A stretch of DNA of 35,538 nt from Streptomyces sp. S3(2020) (GTDB taxonomy: Bacteria > Actinomycetota > Actinomycetes > Streptomycetales > Streptomycetaceae), in contig NZ_JABERD010000095.1 in assembly GCF_013044505.1 (NCBI RefSeq), positions 1 to 35,538 on the forward strand. The letters are read 5' to 3'. Positions within the stretch are counted from its first letter, which is position 1. The number at the start of each line of letters is the position of its first letter. Below are positions 18,001-25,814 of the stretch, in pieces. The notes under the pieces were generated by a model. That model worked only from the letters and a program-made list of their open reading frames with translations, had not been told where the DNA came from and did not search any database. A program made the position numbers and the translations under genes.

Positions 18001-18800
18001 CCGTGGACGAGGTGCGGACCTGGCAGCGCGCGCTGACCTGGAACGAATCCGTCCGCGAGGCACGCCTGTTGAACCCGACGACGGGCGATCAGTACGCCGA
18101 GCTCACCGCGTACTGGGACCCGGCCACAGCCTCCAGCGGGGCCACGTCCCTCTCGGACAGCTCCGGCTACGGGCGGACGCTGACCGTCTCGGGTGGCGCC
18201 ACCACCGACGGTGAGGCGATTGTCCTGGACGGCGCGGATGACGCGGCGTCCTCGGACTCGACTGTGGACGACACGGGTTCGTTCACGGTGACGACCGTGG
18301 TCGATCCCGACCTGGAGACGCTCGCCGCGAAGGGCACGGGATATGTCGCCCAGGTCGTGGGCAAGCGGGACAAGGACGGGACGTCGAACTGGGGCATCTT
18401 CTTCGAGGTGACCGGAACGTCCACGGTCGCCGTCGAGACGAGTGACGGCGACATCGTGGAGAAGACGGTGGCCGCGGGCTTCTGGCACTTCGGCCGCTAC
18501 AACGACGACGGCACCTTCACCTCGCAGGTCAGCGAGGAGGCCACCATCGACAGCGGCGAGGTCCGGATCACCGGCGTCTTCAACCAGCAGGACCGCACGG
18601 CGGCCCTGTATCTCAACGACAACCTCCAGTACACCGCCGTGTCCTACACGACGGACTCCGGCAAGGAGACCCTCGCGGTCGGCAACGGCTACACGGCCGG
18701 CGCCTGGGGCCACTGGCTGCCGGGCGCGATGAGCGAGTTGCGGCTGTGGACCGGCGCGGCGTCGGACACCGATCAGATCACCTCGATGCTCGGCGAATAG
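15027..18800 (+). CDS. Secreted LamG-domain protein beside RHS
   Basis: This 1257-residue secreted protein starts at GTG 15027, with G-rich ribosome-binding sequence upstream. The signal peptide (RAGRTLGVLLVSTALV, then GGGVAFA) is probably cleaved before ADADPL. An acidic, Ser/Glu-rich segment around residues 285-325 (TEDTAESEDTAASED) separates two beta-rich parts. The middle resembles the N-terminal domains of Streptomyces LamG/RHS-associated proteins, with LSLTPDADLIENATYPLYID. Two LamG-like jellyroll domains follow: one near residues 800-1010 (YTVSAWVRLEDL, WTHVAFVYNA, VDEVRTWQRAL) and one near 1020-1250 (AALYLNDNLQY, MSELRLWTGA). LamG folds bind glycans or proteins. It lies directly upstream of the RHS gene and shares its mature N-terminal residues. 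It may help with surface attachment or delivery; that is inference. Confidence 0.8.
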   Translation: MIRGSRAGRTLGVLLVSTALVCGVVQGGGVAFAADADPLDGGTVEAAKSVASADSTEPMSEAEASANDGSSESTKAAKDALAAAESTGAQVEVPTLRTEYATTYANPDGISFTLQDSAVPVRVKADDNDGWAAPDATLEARADGSVGPRAAAVDMSFSGAEDGSDLVSVTRDGRTLSLGWPGELPEPTLDGESALYSEVLPGVDLRLTASVEGFREVLIVKSAQAAASDELAEVSFALDTTGLDVQETADGGMRAVDGDGVSVFRSPPAQMWDSAGEAEQSAVSTQLMNAETEDTAESEDTAASEDGSSATDGADGPTDGSALALLPLDVTDDKLSLTPDADLIENATYPLYIDPTVTWSEAERTLLRSDGYADYAWGNGDDDEGKGMGYCGTYTTGGYAYYCGSGYKQRLYFEFSPASLKGKHILDATFRATETWSMSCTASWVDLTRTNGISSSSDWPGPTHLDLMVDRYVSAGRGSACDPSQPNAAIEFNDNSEETNENLTATVKSFAAGNFSRLPLMLRAHDETDPNSWKRFKNDAVLSVKYVGLPATPTGVGIVTGEGTVCERDEDDPAIVSDPTPSLAATAQTKSGGENDASLRMAYDLNHKNSSGTWTNTTEGNGDERPTSGYVGDNTKVTLAWSTLSEDVLYRYRAWTRSYYNDGDNWLSGPSNAATTGWCYFQVDPTRPLKPTISIASPYSECTTNACAAAGGPGITASFSFGPATGDTNVAYQYKLSTDTAWSSAISGNTVTAPVTPDAEGTYRLFARAKDSLGRWGAQNVFDFKVSDGEGPQSEWQFDEASGAAVDSGTTVDADADTLTLSSSGTSRDGRGRRGTDADTGVEDTSLLLDGSSGYGATDGAVLDTTKSYTVSAWVRLEDLSRTQMVLSQSGSAYYSPFYVFYSSNGYWSMMTTSADTASPTTSSISMAAPVAANTWTHVAFVYNATAKTMRLIVNGKWYVEKAAATAWASTGAFQVGRAFYAGGNYFRVDGSVDEVRTWQRALTWNESVREARLLNPTTGDQYAELTAYWDPATASSGATSLSDSSGYGRTLTVSGGATTDGEAIVLDGADDAASSDSTVDDTGSFTVTTVVDPDLETLAAKGTGYVAQVVGKRDKDGTSNWGIFFEVTGTSTVAVETSDGDIVEKTVAAGFWHFGRYNDDGTFTSQVSEEATIDSGEVRITGVFNQQDRTAALYLNDNLQYTAVSYTTDSGKETLAVGNGYTAGAWGHWLPGAMSELRLWTGAASDTDQITSMLGE

Positions 18801-18808
18801 CACAGACG

Positions 18809-18853
18809 GCGGCGGCCGGGTGGGGTGCTCCCACACCATCGCCCGGCCGCCGC
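18809..18853 (+). terminator. Strong hairpin between LamG and RHS genes
   Basis: GCGGCGGCCGGG (18809-18820) and CCCGGCCGCCGC (18842-18853) pair perfectly over 12 bp. An inner stem TGGGGTG/CACACCA adds 7 more pairs with one mismatch. It lies 8 bp after the LamG stop and 50 bp before the RHS start. There is no U-run, as is common in Streptomyces terminators. It should end or attenuate the LamG transcript. No convincing promoter is visible in the remaining 50 bp. Confidence 0.7.
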
Positions 18854-18903
18854 AGCACGGCACTTCCTTGATCTCTTTCAGGTGGCATGACGGGGGCTAC
18901 GAC

Positions 18904-21900
18904 GTGAGATATGGCATGTGCAGATCATCAAAATCCCGAGCCGGACTGGCGGCCGTCACCGGGGCGTTGGTGGCCTCGCTGCTGACGCCGGCGGCCTTCG
19001 CGGCGGACGCGGATCCGCTGGGCAGACTCGCGACCCAGAAGGAGCGGGTCAGCGAGGTGTACGAGGTCGACGGCCTCGGCGCGAAGAAGGCACGGGCGAA
19101 GGTCGCCGACGCCAAGGCGGAGAACCAGGCGCAGGCGAAGCGTGCGCGCGCCGAGCAGAACGCGACGTGGCCGAAGGCCGGCACCGCCGCGCTCGACCTG
19201 TCGACCGGCAAGGCGGCCAAGGCCGAGCCGGGCGGCCTGCCGGTCACGCTGGACGGCTCGGCCGGCAGCGCCACCGTGGAGGTCCTGTCCCGCAGGGCGA
19301 CGGAGATGGCCGGGATCTCCGGCGTCCTGCTGTCCGTCTCCGGCGACGGAAGGGCCGAACTCTCCCTCGATTACAGCGAGTTCGCCTCCGCGTACGGCGG
19401 CGGCTGGTCAGGCCGCCTCCGCCTGGTCCAGCTCCCGGCATGTGCGCTGACGACGCCGGAGAAGGCGAAGTGCCGCGAGCGGACCCCGCTCGACTCGGCC
19501 AATGACATCAAGGCCCAGGAGCTGTCGGCGACCGTCGAGCTGACCGGCGGCGACACCGGGGTCTCCACCCAACTGGTCCGCGAGGCGAGCACCGCTTCCG
19601 CGACCGTCCTCGCCGTGACCGCCGCCTCCGGTGCCTCCGCGTCCGGCTCGGGTGACTACACGGCGACCCCGCTCGCGCCCTCCTCGACATGGTCGGCGGG
19701 CGGCTCTTCGGGGGCCTTCACCTGGTCGTACGACATCACCACGCCGCCCGCCGCGGCCGGGCCGCAGCCGCCCCTGTCGCTGTCGTACGGCTCGGGCAGC
19801 GTGGACGGCAAGACGGCGTCCACCAACAACCAGGCCACGCAGGTCGGCGAGGGTTTCGACCTGACGTCTTCCTACGTCGAGCGCTCGTACGGCAGTTGTA
19901 AGGACGACGGGCACGACGAGAAGTACGACCAGTGCTGGAAGTACGACAATGCCTCGCTCGTCCTGAACGGCAGGTCCACCGAGCTGGTCAAGGACGACAC
20001 GACCGGTGAGTGGCGGCTGAAGGACGACGACGCCTCGACGGTCACGCACTCCACGGACGCCGACAACGGTGACAACAACGGCGAGTACTGGACCGTCGTC
20101 ACCGGCGACGGCAAGAAGTACGTCTTCGGCCTGAACAAGCTGACCGGCGCGGGCGACGAGCGCACCAACTCGGTGTGGACCGTGCCCGTGTTCGGCGACG
20201 ACTCCGGCGAGCCCTGCTATGACGCCACGTTCGCGTCCGCCCACTGCACGCAGGCCTGGCGCTGGAACCTCGACTACGTCGAGGACACACATGGCAACGC
20301 GATGACGTACTGGTACACCAAGGAGTCCAACTCCTACGCCAAGAACGGTGCTTCGACCGCGACCGCCACGTACACGCGCGGCGGCTACCTCACGAAGATC
20401 CTCTACGGGCAGCGCTCCACCACCCTCTTCACCGCGGACGCGTCCGACAAGGTCACTTTCGACTACAGCGAGCGCTGCACCGCCGACGACTGCTCGTCAC
20501 TCACCGACGGCACCTCCGACAACTGGCCGGACGTGCCGTTCGACGCGATCTGTGCGGCCGACGCCGACTGTGAGGAGAACCCGTCCCCGGCCTTCTTCAC
20601 CCGCAAGCGCCTCACGTCCATCAACACCTTCGCCTGGTCGGCGTCGAGCAGCGCCTACACCGAGGTCGACTCCTGGAAGCTGACCCAGGAGTTCCTGGAC
20701 GGCGGGGACATCGGGGACACCTCCGACCAGACCCTCACCCTCAAGGCCCTGACCTTCACGGGCAAGAACGGCGACGACGTCAGCCTGGACCCGGTGACCT
20801 TCACGTACCAGATGCGGGAGAACCGGGTCGACGCCACCGACGACATTCTCCCTCTGACCCGCCCTCGCATCGAGACGATCACGTCCGAGACCGGCGGCGT
20901 CACGGATGTGACGTTCTCCGAGCCGGAGTGCGTGCGCGGCTCGAACATGCCCACCGCGGAGGACGACAACAGCCTGTCCTGCTACCCGGTCTACTGGAAC
21001 ATCAACGGCGCCGACGAGGCGTCGATCGACTGGTTCCACAAGTACCGGGTCACCGCTGTCCTCGAGGCCGACCCGACGGGTCACAACGAGGCGGTCGAGC
21101 ACTCCTACGAGTACTCCGGTCCGGGCTGGCACTACAACGACGATCCGCTGACCCCGTCCGACGAGCGGACCTGGTCGCAGTGGCGCGGCTACCGCAAGGT
21201 CACCGAATACACCGGCAGTTCGGACGTCACCCGGTCCAAGAAGGTCTCCCTGTACCTGCGGGGCATGGACGGCGACAAGACGTCCGGCGGCACCCGTTCG
21301 GTCACCGAGGCGGGCATCGAGCCGAGCGGGCTGACCGTCGCCGACATCACCGACTCCGACCCGTACGGGGGGTTCCTGCGCGAGCAGATCACCTACGACG
21401 GCCCGACCCCCGTCGCGGTCACGGTGAACACCCCGTGGAAGTACAGGACGGCCACCCAGCACAAGAGTTACGCCGACATCGAGTCCTACCTCGTCCGCAC
21501 CGCACAGACCGCGACCCACACCTATCTGACCGGCTCCGCGTCCTGGCGCACGGCCTCCACGGAGACGACGTACGACGACTACGGCATGGCGACGACCGTC
21601 CAGAACAGCGGTGACACGGCCGTCGACGACGACCAGACCTGCACCCGCACCTGGTACGCGCGCAACGACTCGCTCGGCATCAACTCCCTTGTCTCGCGCA
21701 CCCGTACGGTCGGCCGGGTCTGCTCGGCCGCAGAGACGGACCTGTCGCTGCCCACGGCGACCACGTCCCGCGGGGATGTGCTCACCGACACGGCGACGGT
21801 CTACGACAGCACCTCCGCCACCGCCTGGACCGCCTCCCAGACCCCCACCAAGGGCGAGCCGTCCTGGACCGGGCGGGCGACGGCCTATCCGGCCTCGGCC

Positions 21901-24900
21901 ACCAGCGGCGAACGCCACCCCACCGCCTGGCAGACGACGGCGAAGTCGACGTACGACACGCTCGGCCGGGCTCTGACGGCCACGGACGCGGGCGGCAACA
22001 CCACGACGACCACCTACACCCCGACCGCCGCGGGCCCGTTGACCCGCACCAAGGTCACCAACGCCGCCGGACACTCCACGTACAGCTACCCGGACCCGGC
22101 CACCGGCCAGCCCGTCAAGACCTACGACGCCAACCTGAAGAAGACCGATCTCACCTACGACGCGCTCGGCAGGCTCACCGCCGTGTGGCTTCCCAACCGA
22201 ACTCAGTCCGCGGGTCAGGGGGCGAACCTCACGTTCGCCTACCACGTGAGCAACGACGATCAGTCCTGGACGTCGACATCGACGCTGAAGGCGGACGGGA
22301 CGTCGTACGACACCACGTACACGATCTACGACGCGCTCCTGCGTCAACTCCAGGTCCAGTCCCCGGCGGCGACCGACGGCCGGCTGCTCACCGACACCCG
22401 TTACGACACGCGGGGGTTGGCGTACGAGACGTTCGCCGACATCTACGACACCACCAGCGAGCCCAACGGCACCTACACGCGGGCCGAGTACGGCGAGTCG
22501 CCGAGCCAGACCGAGACCGTCTTCGACGGCGCGGGCCGGGCGACGAAGTCCACATTCCTGATCGGCGGCGTGGAGGAGTGGTCCACGACGAGCTCGTACA
22601 CGGGGGACGAGACGGCGACGTCCGCCGTGGCGGGCGGTTCGGCGACCCGGGTCCGCACCGACGCGCAGGGCCGGACGACCGAGCGCCGGGAGTACGCGGG
22701 CACCTCGCCGACCGGCAGTACATACACCTCGACCACGTACACCTACACGCGGGACGGACTCCAGAAGACGGTCACGGGTCCGGACGGCGAGCAATGGTCC
22801 TACGGCTACGACCTGTTCGGCCGTCAGACCTCCGCCACCGACCCCGACACGGGCACCACCGCGACCACGTACACCTCCCTCGACCAGAAGGAGACCACGA
22901 CCGACGCGCGCGGCCAGAAGCTGCTGTACGCGTACGACAAGATCGGCCGTCCCACCGGGACCTACCAGACGTCGGCATCGGACGCGAACAAGCTGGTCGC
23001 GTACGCCTACGACACCCTGGCCAAGGGCCAGTTGGACTCGACGACCCGCTATGTGGGCGGCACGACCGGTGACGCCTACATCGACGCGGTCGGCGCCTAC
23101 GACAGCCTCTACAAGGTCACGGAGTCGTCCCTCACCCTGCCCTCGGACGATCCGCTGGTGTCGGCCGGCGCCGTCCCGTCCGCCACGCTGACCTTCAAGA
23201 CGGACTACAACGTCGACGGCACCGTCGCCTCCACCTACGAGCCGGCGGCGGGCGGTCTGGACGACGAGTACGTCTCCACGACCTACACCGACTCCGCCCT
23301 GCCCAAGACCGTGTCCGGGACGTCGGGTTATCTGCTCGGGGCCTCCTACTCGGCCCTCGGCCAGACCGAGCAGCTCGCGCTGGGCGCGTCGGCGGCGGCG
23401 AACACCCCCAAGGCGTACGTCAACAACACGTGGGAGGAGGGCACCGGGCGGCTCACCGAGTCGCATGTGACGGACACGGTGCACGCCTACATGCTGCAAG
23501 ACCTCCAGTACGGCTACGACGACTCGGGCAACGTCCTGTCGATCTCCGACCCGACCCTGCTGGGCGGCACGAGCGAGGCCGACAACCAGTGCTTCGCGTA
23601 CGACGGTCACCGCCGTCTGACCGAGGCCTGGACCCCGAAGACCGCCGACTGCGCCACCACCGGCCGGACCACCGCCAACCTTGACGGGGCCTCCCCGTAC
23701 TGGACGTCCTACACCTACAACGACGCCGGACTGCGGCAGACGGAGACCGAGCACACCACGACCGGATCGACGACCACCGACACCTACTGCTACGACTCCG
23801 ACACCCCGCACGCCCTCAAGGCGACCACCACGAGCGGCAACTGCCTCACGGCGGCCCAGGAGTACGACCACAACGACATCGGCGCCACCACCACCCGCCC
23901 CGACGGCACCGCCACCCAGACCCTGACCTGGAACAGCGAGGGCAAGCTCGGCTCGCTCACCGAGGCCGGCGCCGAAACCGGCTATGTCTACGACGCGGAC
24001 GGCAACCTGCTGGTGCGCCGGGACACGACCGGCGAGAGCGTCCTCTACCTCGGCGCCACCGAAGTCCACTACGACGCGGCCACCGGTGACATCTGGGGCC
24101 AGCGCTACTACAGCGCGGGCTCGACGCGGATCGCCGTCCGCACCAACGAGTCCGGCACCGAGAAGCTGTCCTTCCTCGCCGGTGACGCACACGGCACGTC
24201 CACCCTCGCCGTCGCCGCCACCGATCTCGCCGTCACCAAGCGCTACTTCACCCCCTTCGGGGAGTCCCGGCAGGGCGGCACCGGCACCTGGGTGGACGAC
24301 AAGGCGTTCCTCGGTATGGCCGCCGACGACGACACCGGGCTCACGCACATCGGGGCTCGCGAGTACGACCCGTCGATCGGCCGGTTCATCAGCGTCGACC
24401 CGAAGCTCACCCTCGACCAGCACCAGTCCCTCAACGGCTACAGCTACGCCAACAACAGCCCGGCCACCTTCGCGGACCCCACCGGCCTGGAGATCGGGTC
24501 GAGGCCCAACTCCTGCCAGTACTCCCTGGCCAACTGCTCCAAGGAGGTCCAGGAATCCGTCGGGTACGACTCCAAGACCGGACTGGCCGACCCGGCCAAG
24601 GGCACCGTGGTCTCCAAGGGCGGCGGAGCGGATCTGAGCCCTGCCAAGGGAACACCCGTCTACAAGGGAAGCGCTGCCGACGCGAAGAAGCTCAACCTCC
24701 AGACCGTCGCCTACGGAATCGCGTACGCGCGAAAGTACAACGTCGACGAGACACTGGTCATGGCGCTGCTCATGCAGGAGCAGCCGTTCTACACGGCATG
24801 GCCGAATTCGCTTTCGTCCCTGGCGAAGGTGGCGCTTTCCGCGCTGGGAAAATGGACCGCCCGTGCCGTCGGCAAGGATCCTAGTGTCGGTCCTGTCCAG

Positions 24901-25311
24901 ATGAAATCGGCGACCGCTCGCGATGTACTGGTGAGGGCTGGATACGACGATTTCAAGAAGACCTCGCTGGATGTGATCCGTCAGGCGCTCTCGGTGAATG
25001 AGGAATTCGCGATCTCGGTGGCGGTTCTGAAACTGAAGGTCGACATCAGTTCGGGTTCCGACAAGAAACAGGCATATCTTGGATATTCGCTGAGCGACGA
25101 CCAGGCCGCCCGTCTCCGTATTCCTGGGGACAGCCTGGTGCAATCCAGCCCGATCCTTTCCAGGAGATCGGCGCGGTACGACGCGAACGTGGCATATCTG
25201 TCCAGCGGTGGCCAGTCGATGTCCGAGAAGTTCGGGGTATCATCGCTGCCGGCTACTCAGTTCGGCGATGCGGGCGGTTTCTGTTCCAGCGTCGCGAGGG
25301 GGTGTGGATGA
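18904..25311 (+). CDS. Secreted RHS/YD-repeat polymorphic toxin
   Basis: This 2135-residue protein begins at GTG 18904 (GGGGG upstream). Its signal peptide (SRAGLAAVTGALVASLLTPA) ends before ADADPL, as in the LamG protein. A helical, Lys/Ala-rich stretch and a beta-rich shell domain (SLSYGSGSVDGKTASTNNQA, about residues 300-340) are followed by many YD repeats from about residue 1000. Examples are TYDTLGRALTATDAGGNTT, YGYDLFGRQTSATDPDTG and YAYDKIGRPTGTY. The RHS core ends with GAREYDPSIGRFISVDP, YSYANNSPATFADPTG (DPTG at 1858-1861). RHS cores form a cocoon that encloses a C-terminal toxin. Here the 274-residue tip is unrelated to YD repeats and resembles a lysozyme-fold enzyme. The TGA overlaps the next gene's ATG. 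The frame is intact throughout. Confidence 0.9.
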   Translation: MRYGMCRSSKSRAGLAAVTGALVASLLTPAAFAADADPLGRLATQKERVSEVYEVDGLGAKKARAKVADAKAENQAQAKRARAEQNATWPKAGTAALDLSTGKAAKAEPGGLPVTLDGSAGSATVEVLSRRATEMAGISGVLLSVSGDGRAELSLDYSEFASAYGGGWSGRLRLVQLPACALTTPEKAKCRERTPLDSANDIKAQELSATVELTGGDTGVSTQLVREASTASATVLAVTAASGASASGSGDYTATPLAPSSTWSAGGSSGAFTWSYDITTPPAAAGPQPPLSLSYGSGSVDGKTASTNNQATQVGEGFDLTSSYVERSYGSCKDDGHDEKYDQCWKYDNASLVLNGRSTELVKDDTTGEWRLKDDDASTVTHSTDADNGDNNGEYWTVVTGDGKKYVFGLNKLTGAGDERTNSVWTVPVFGDDSGEPCYDATFASAHCTQAWRWNLDYVEDTHGNAMTYWYTKESNSYAKNGASTATATYTRGGYLTKILYGQRSTTLFTADASDKVTFDYSERCTADDCSSLTDGTSDNWPDVPFDAICAADADCEENPSPAFFTRKRLTSINTFAWSASSSAYTEVDSWKLTQEFLDGGDIGDTSDQTLTLKALTFTGKNGDDVSLDPVTFTYQMRENRVDATDDILPLTRPRIETITSETGGVTDVTFSEPECVRGSNMPTAEDDNSLSCYPVYWNINGADEASIDWFHKYRVTAVLEADPTGHNEAVEHSYEYSGPGWHYNDDPLTPSDERTWSQWRGYRKVTEYTGSSDVTRSKKVSLYLRGMDGDKTSGGTRSVTEAGIEPSGLTVADITDSDPYGGFLREQITYDGPTPVAVTVNTPWKYRTATQHKSYADIESYLVRTAQTATHTYLTGSASWRTASTETTYDDYGMATTVQNSGDTAVDDDQTCTRTWYARNDSLGINSLVSRTRTVGRVCSAAETDLSLPTATTSRGDVLTDTATVYDSTSATAWTASQTPTKGEPSWTGRATAYPASATSGERHPTAWQTTAKSTYDTLGRALTATDAGGNTTTTTYTPTAAGPLTRTKVTNAAGHSTYSYPDPATGQPVKTYDANLKKTDLTYDALGRLTAVWLPNRTQSAGQGANLTFAYHVSNDDQSWTSTSTLKADGTSYDTTYTIYDALLRQLQVQSPAATDGRLLTDTRYDTRGLAYETFADIYDTTSEPNGTYTRAEYGESPSQTETVFDGAGRATKSTFLIGGVEEWSTTSSYTGDETATSAVAGGSATRVRTDAQGRTTERREYAGTSPTGSTYTSTTYTYTRDGLQKTVTGPDGEQWSYGYDLFGRQTSATDPDTGTTATTYTSLDQKETTTDARGQKLLYAYDKIGRPTGTYQTSASDANKLVAYAYDTLAKGQLDSTTRYVGGTTGDAYIDAVGAYDSLYKVTESSLTLPSDDPLVSAGAVPSATLTFKTDYNVDGTVASTYEPAAGGLDDEYVSTTYTDSALPKTVSGTSGYLLGASYSALGQTEQLALGASAAANTPKAYVNNTWEEGTGRLTESHVTDTVHAYMLQDLQYGYDDSGNVLSISDPTLLGGTSEADNQCFAYDGHRRLTEAWTPKTADCATTGRTTANLDGASPYWTSYTYNDAGLRQTETEHTTTGSTTTDTYCYDSDTPHALKATTTSGNCLTAAQEYDHNDIGATTTRPDGTATQTLTWNSEGKLGSLTEAGAETGYVYDADGNLLVRRDTTGESVLYLGATEVHYDAATGDIWGQRYYSAGSTRIAVRTNESGTEKLSFLAGDAHGTSTLAVAATDLAVTKRYFTPFGESRQGGTGTWVDDKAFLGMAADDDTGLTHIGAREYDPSIGRFISVDPKLTLDQHQSLNGYSYANNSPATFADPTGLEIGSRPNSCQYSLANCSKEVQESVGYDSKTGLADPAKGTVVSKGGGADLSPAKGTPVYKGSAADAKKLNLQTVAYGIAYARKYNVDETLVMALLMQEQPFYTAWPNSLSSLAKVALSALGKWTARAVGKDPSVGPVQMKSATARDVLVRAGYDDFKKTSLDVIRQALSVNEEFAISVAVLKLKVDISSGSDKKQAYLGYSLSDDQAARLRIPGDSLVQSSPILSRRSARYDANVAYLSSGGQSMSEKFGVSSLPATQFGDAGGFCSSVARGCG
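24487..25308 (+). other. RHS variable tip: lysozyme/transglycosylase-like toxin domain
   Basis: The 274 residues after DPTG form the toxin module. A helical segment AYGIAYARKYNVDETLVMAL leads to LLMQEQ with a candidate catalytic Glu at 1959. Forty residues later comes SVGPVQMKSATARDVL (Q1999). In lytic transglycosylases and goose-type lysozymes the catalytic Glu sits at the end of such a helix, and a G-x-x-Q-[IVLM]-x-x-x-[TS]-A motif follows. Two Cys near the start and two at the very C-terminus (GFCSSVARGCG) could form disulfides, as expected for an extracellular enzyme. The DNA here is visibly less GC-biased at third positions than the rest of the gene. A different fold or an inactive domain remains possible. 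Confidence 0.55.
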
Positions 25312-25784
25312 TCCGGCAACGGGCAAGGGCGGTCCGATTCGCCGTAGCGGCGCTGGCCGCTGTCACGCTGGTGGTCGGGTGGGTGCTCATTCGCGAGTGG
25401 ATGGAGTTGCCCGGTGTGCCTGCCGATGTGGTCAGTTCCGTGGAGTCGGAACAGGTGCGCGTCCTGGCCGAAGGGAGCGAGTCGAGCCCGGGCAACGACT
25501 GGGATAACTCGTATGCCCTGATTTCGGTGTCCTCGCAGAAGGATCCCGTCGACGAAATCGAGGCGGCGCTCCAGTCGGCCGGCTGGACCACGCGTTTGGG
25601 TGTTTCGGATCCGCTGCTCCTGGCCGGGGACTCATCGCAGCGGAACCCCGAGTACGGTGTGACGGTTCAGACTTACGAGAACTTCGACTGCCTTGATCGG
25701 TCGGGCGTTTGCGGCACATTCGAAAAAGCGGCAGGCAGCCAAGGACGGAACCTGTTCGTGGCAACCTTCATGCCGTACGTCTGA
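25308..25784 (+). CDS. Small membrane-anchored protein, candidate RHS immunity protein
   Basis: The gene encodes 158 residues and its ATG overlaps the TGA of the RHS gene (ATGA); GAGGGGG lies 5 nt upstream. A basic N-terminus (MIRQRARAVR) precedes one membrane helix (FAVAALAAVTLVVGWVLI, residues 11-28). By the positive-inside rule the remaining 125 residues face the outside. That part is small and globular (DEIEAALQSAGWTTRL, TVQTYENFDCLD) and has two Cys in FDCLDRSGVCGTF. No known family is recognised. Immunity genes usually lie directly 3' of an RHS toxin gene, and outward topology suits protection from a wall-cleaving toxin. The role is inferred from position, topology and shared lower GC bias. 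Confidence 0.7.
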   Translation: MIRQRARAVRFAVAALAAVTLVVGWVLIREWMELPGVPADVVSSVESEQVRVLAEGSESSPGNDWDNSYALISVSSQKDPVDEIEAALQSAGWTTRLGVSDPLLLAGDSSQRNPEYGVTVQTYENFDCLDRSGVCGTFEKAAGSQGRNLFVATFMPYV

Positions 25785-25785
25785 G

Positions 25786-25812
25786 TCCCATGCCGCAGGC
25801 TGGAGCATGGGA
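25786..25812. terminator. Bidirectional hairpin between convergent genes
   Basis: TCCCATGC (25786-25793) and GCATGGGA (25805-25812) form an 8-bp perfect stem with an 11-nt loop. It fills the 30-bp gap between the stop of the immunity gene and the stop of the leftward oxidoreductase gene, so it can terminate both. Confidence 0.65.
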
Positions 25813-25814
25813 GG

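Noticed and set aside
18868..18896. TTGATC as a -35 box for the RHS gene
   Set aside because: No TAnnnT hexamer lies 16-18 bp downstream; that interval is a run of G.
20497..25143. A 1548-codon open frame on the minus strand opposite the RHS gene
   Set aside because: It is a high-GC shadow with low-complexity Gly/Val/Arg sequence, while the opposite strand shows clear signal peptide, YD repeats and RHS core.
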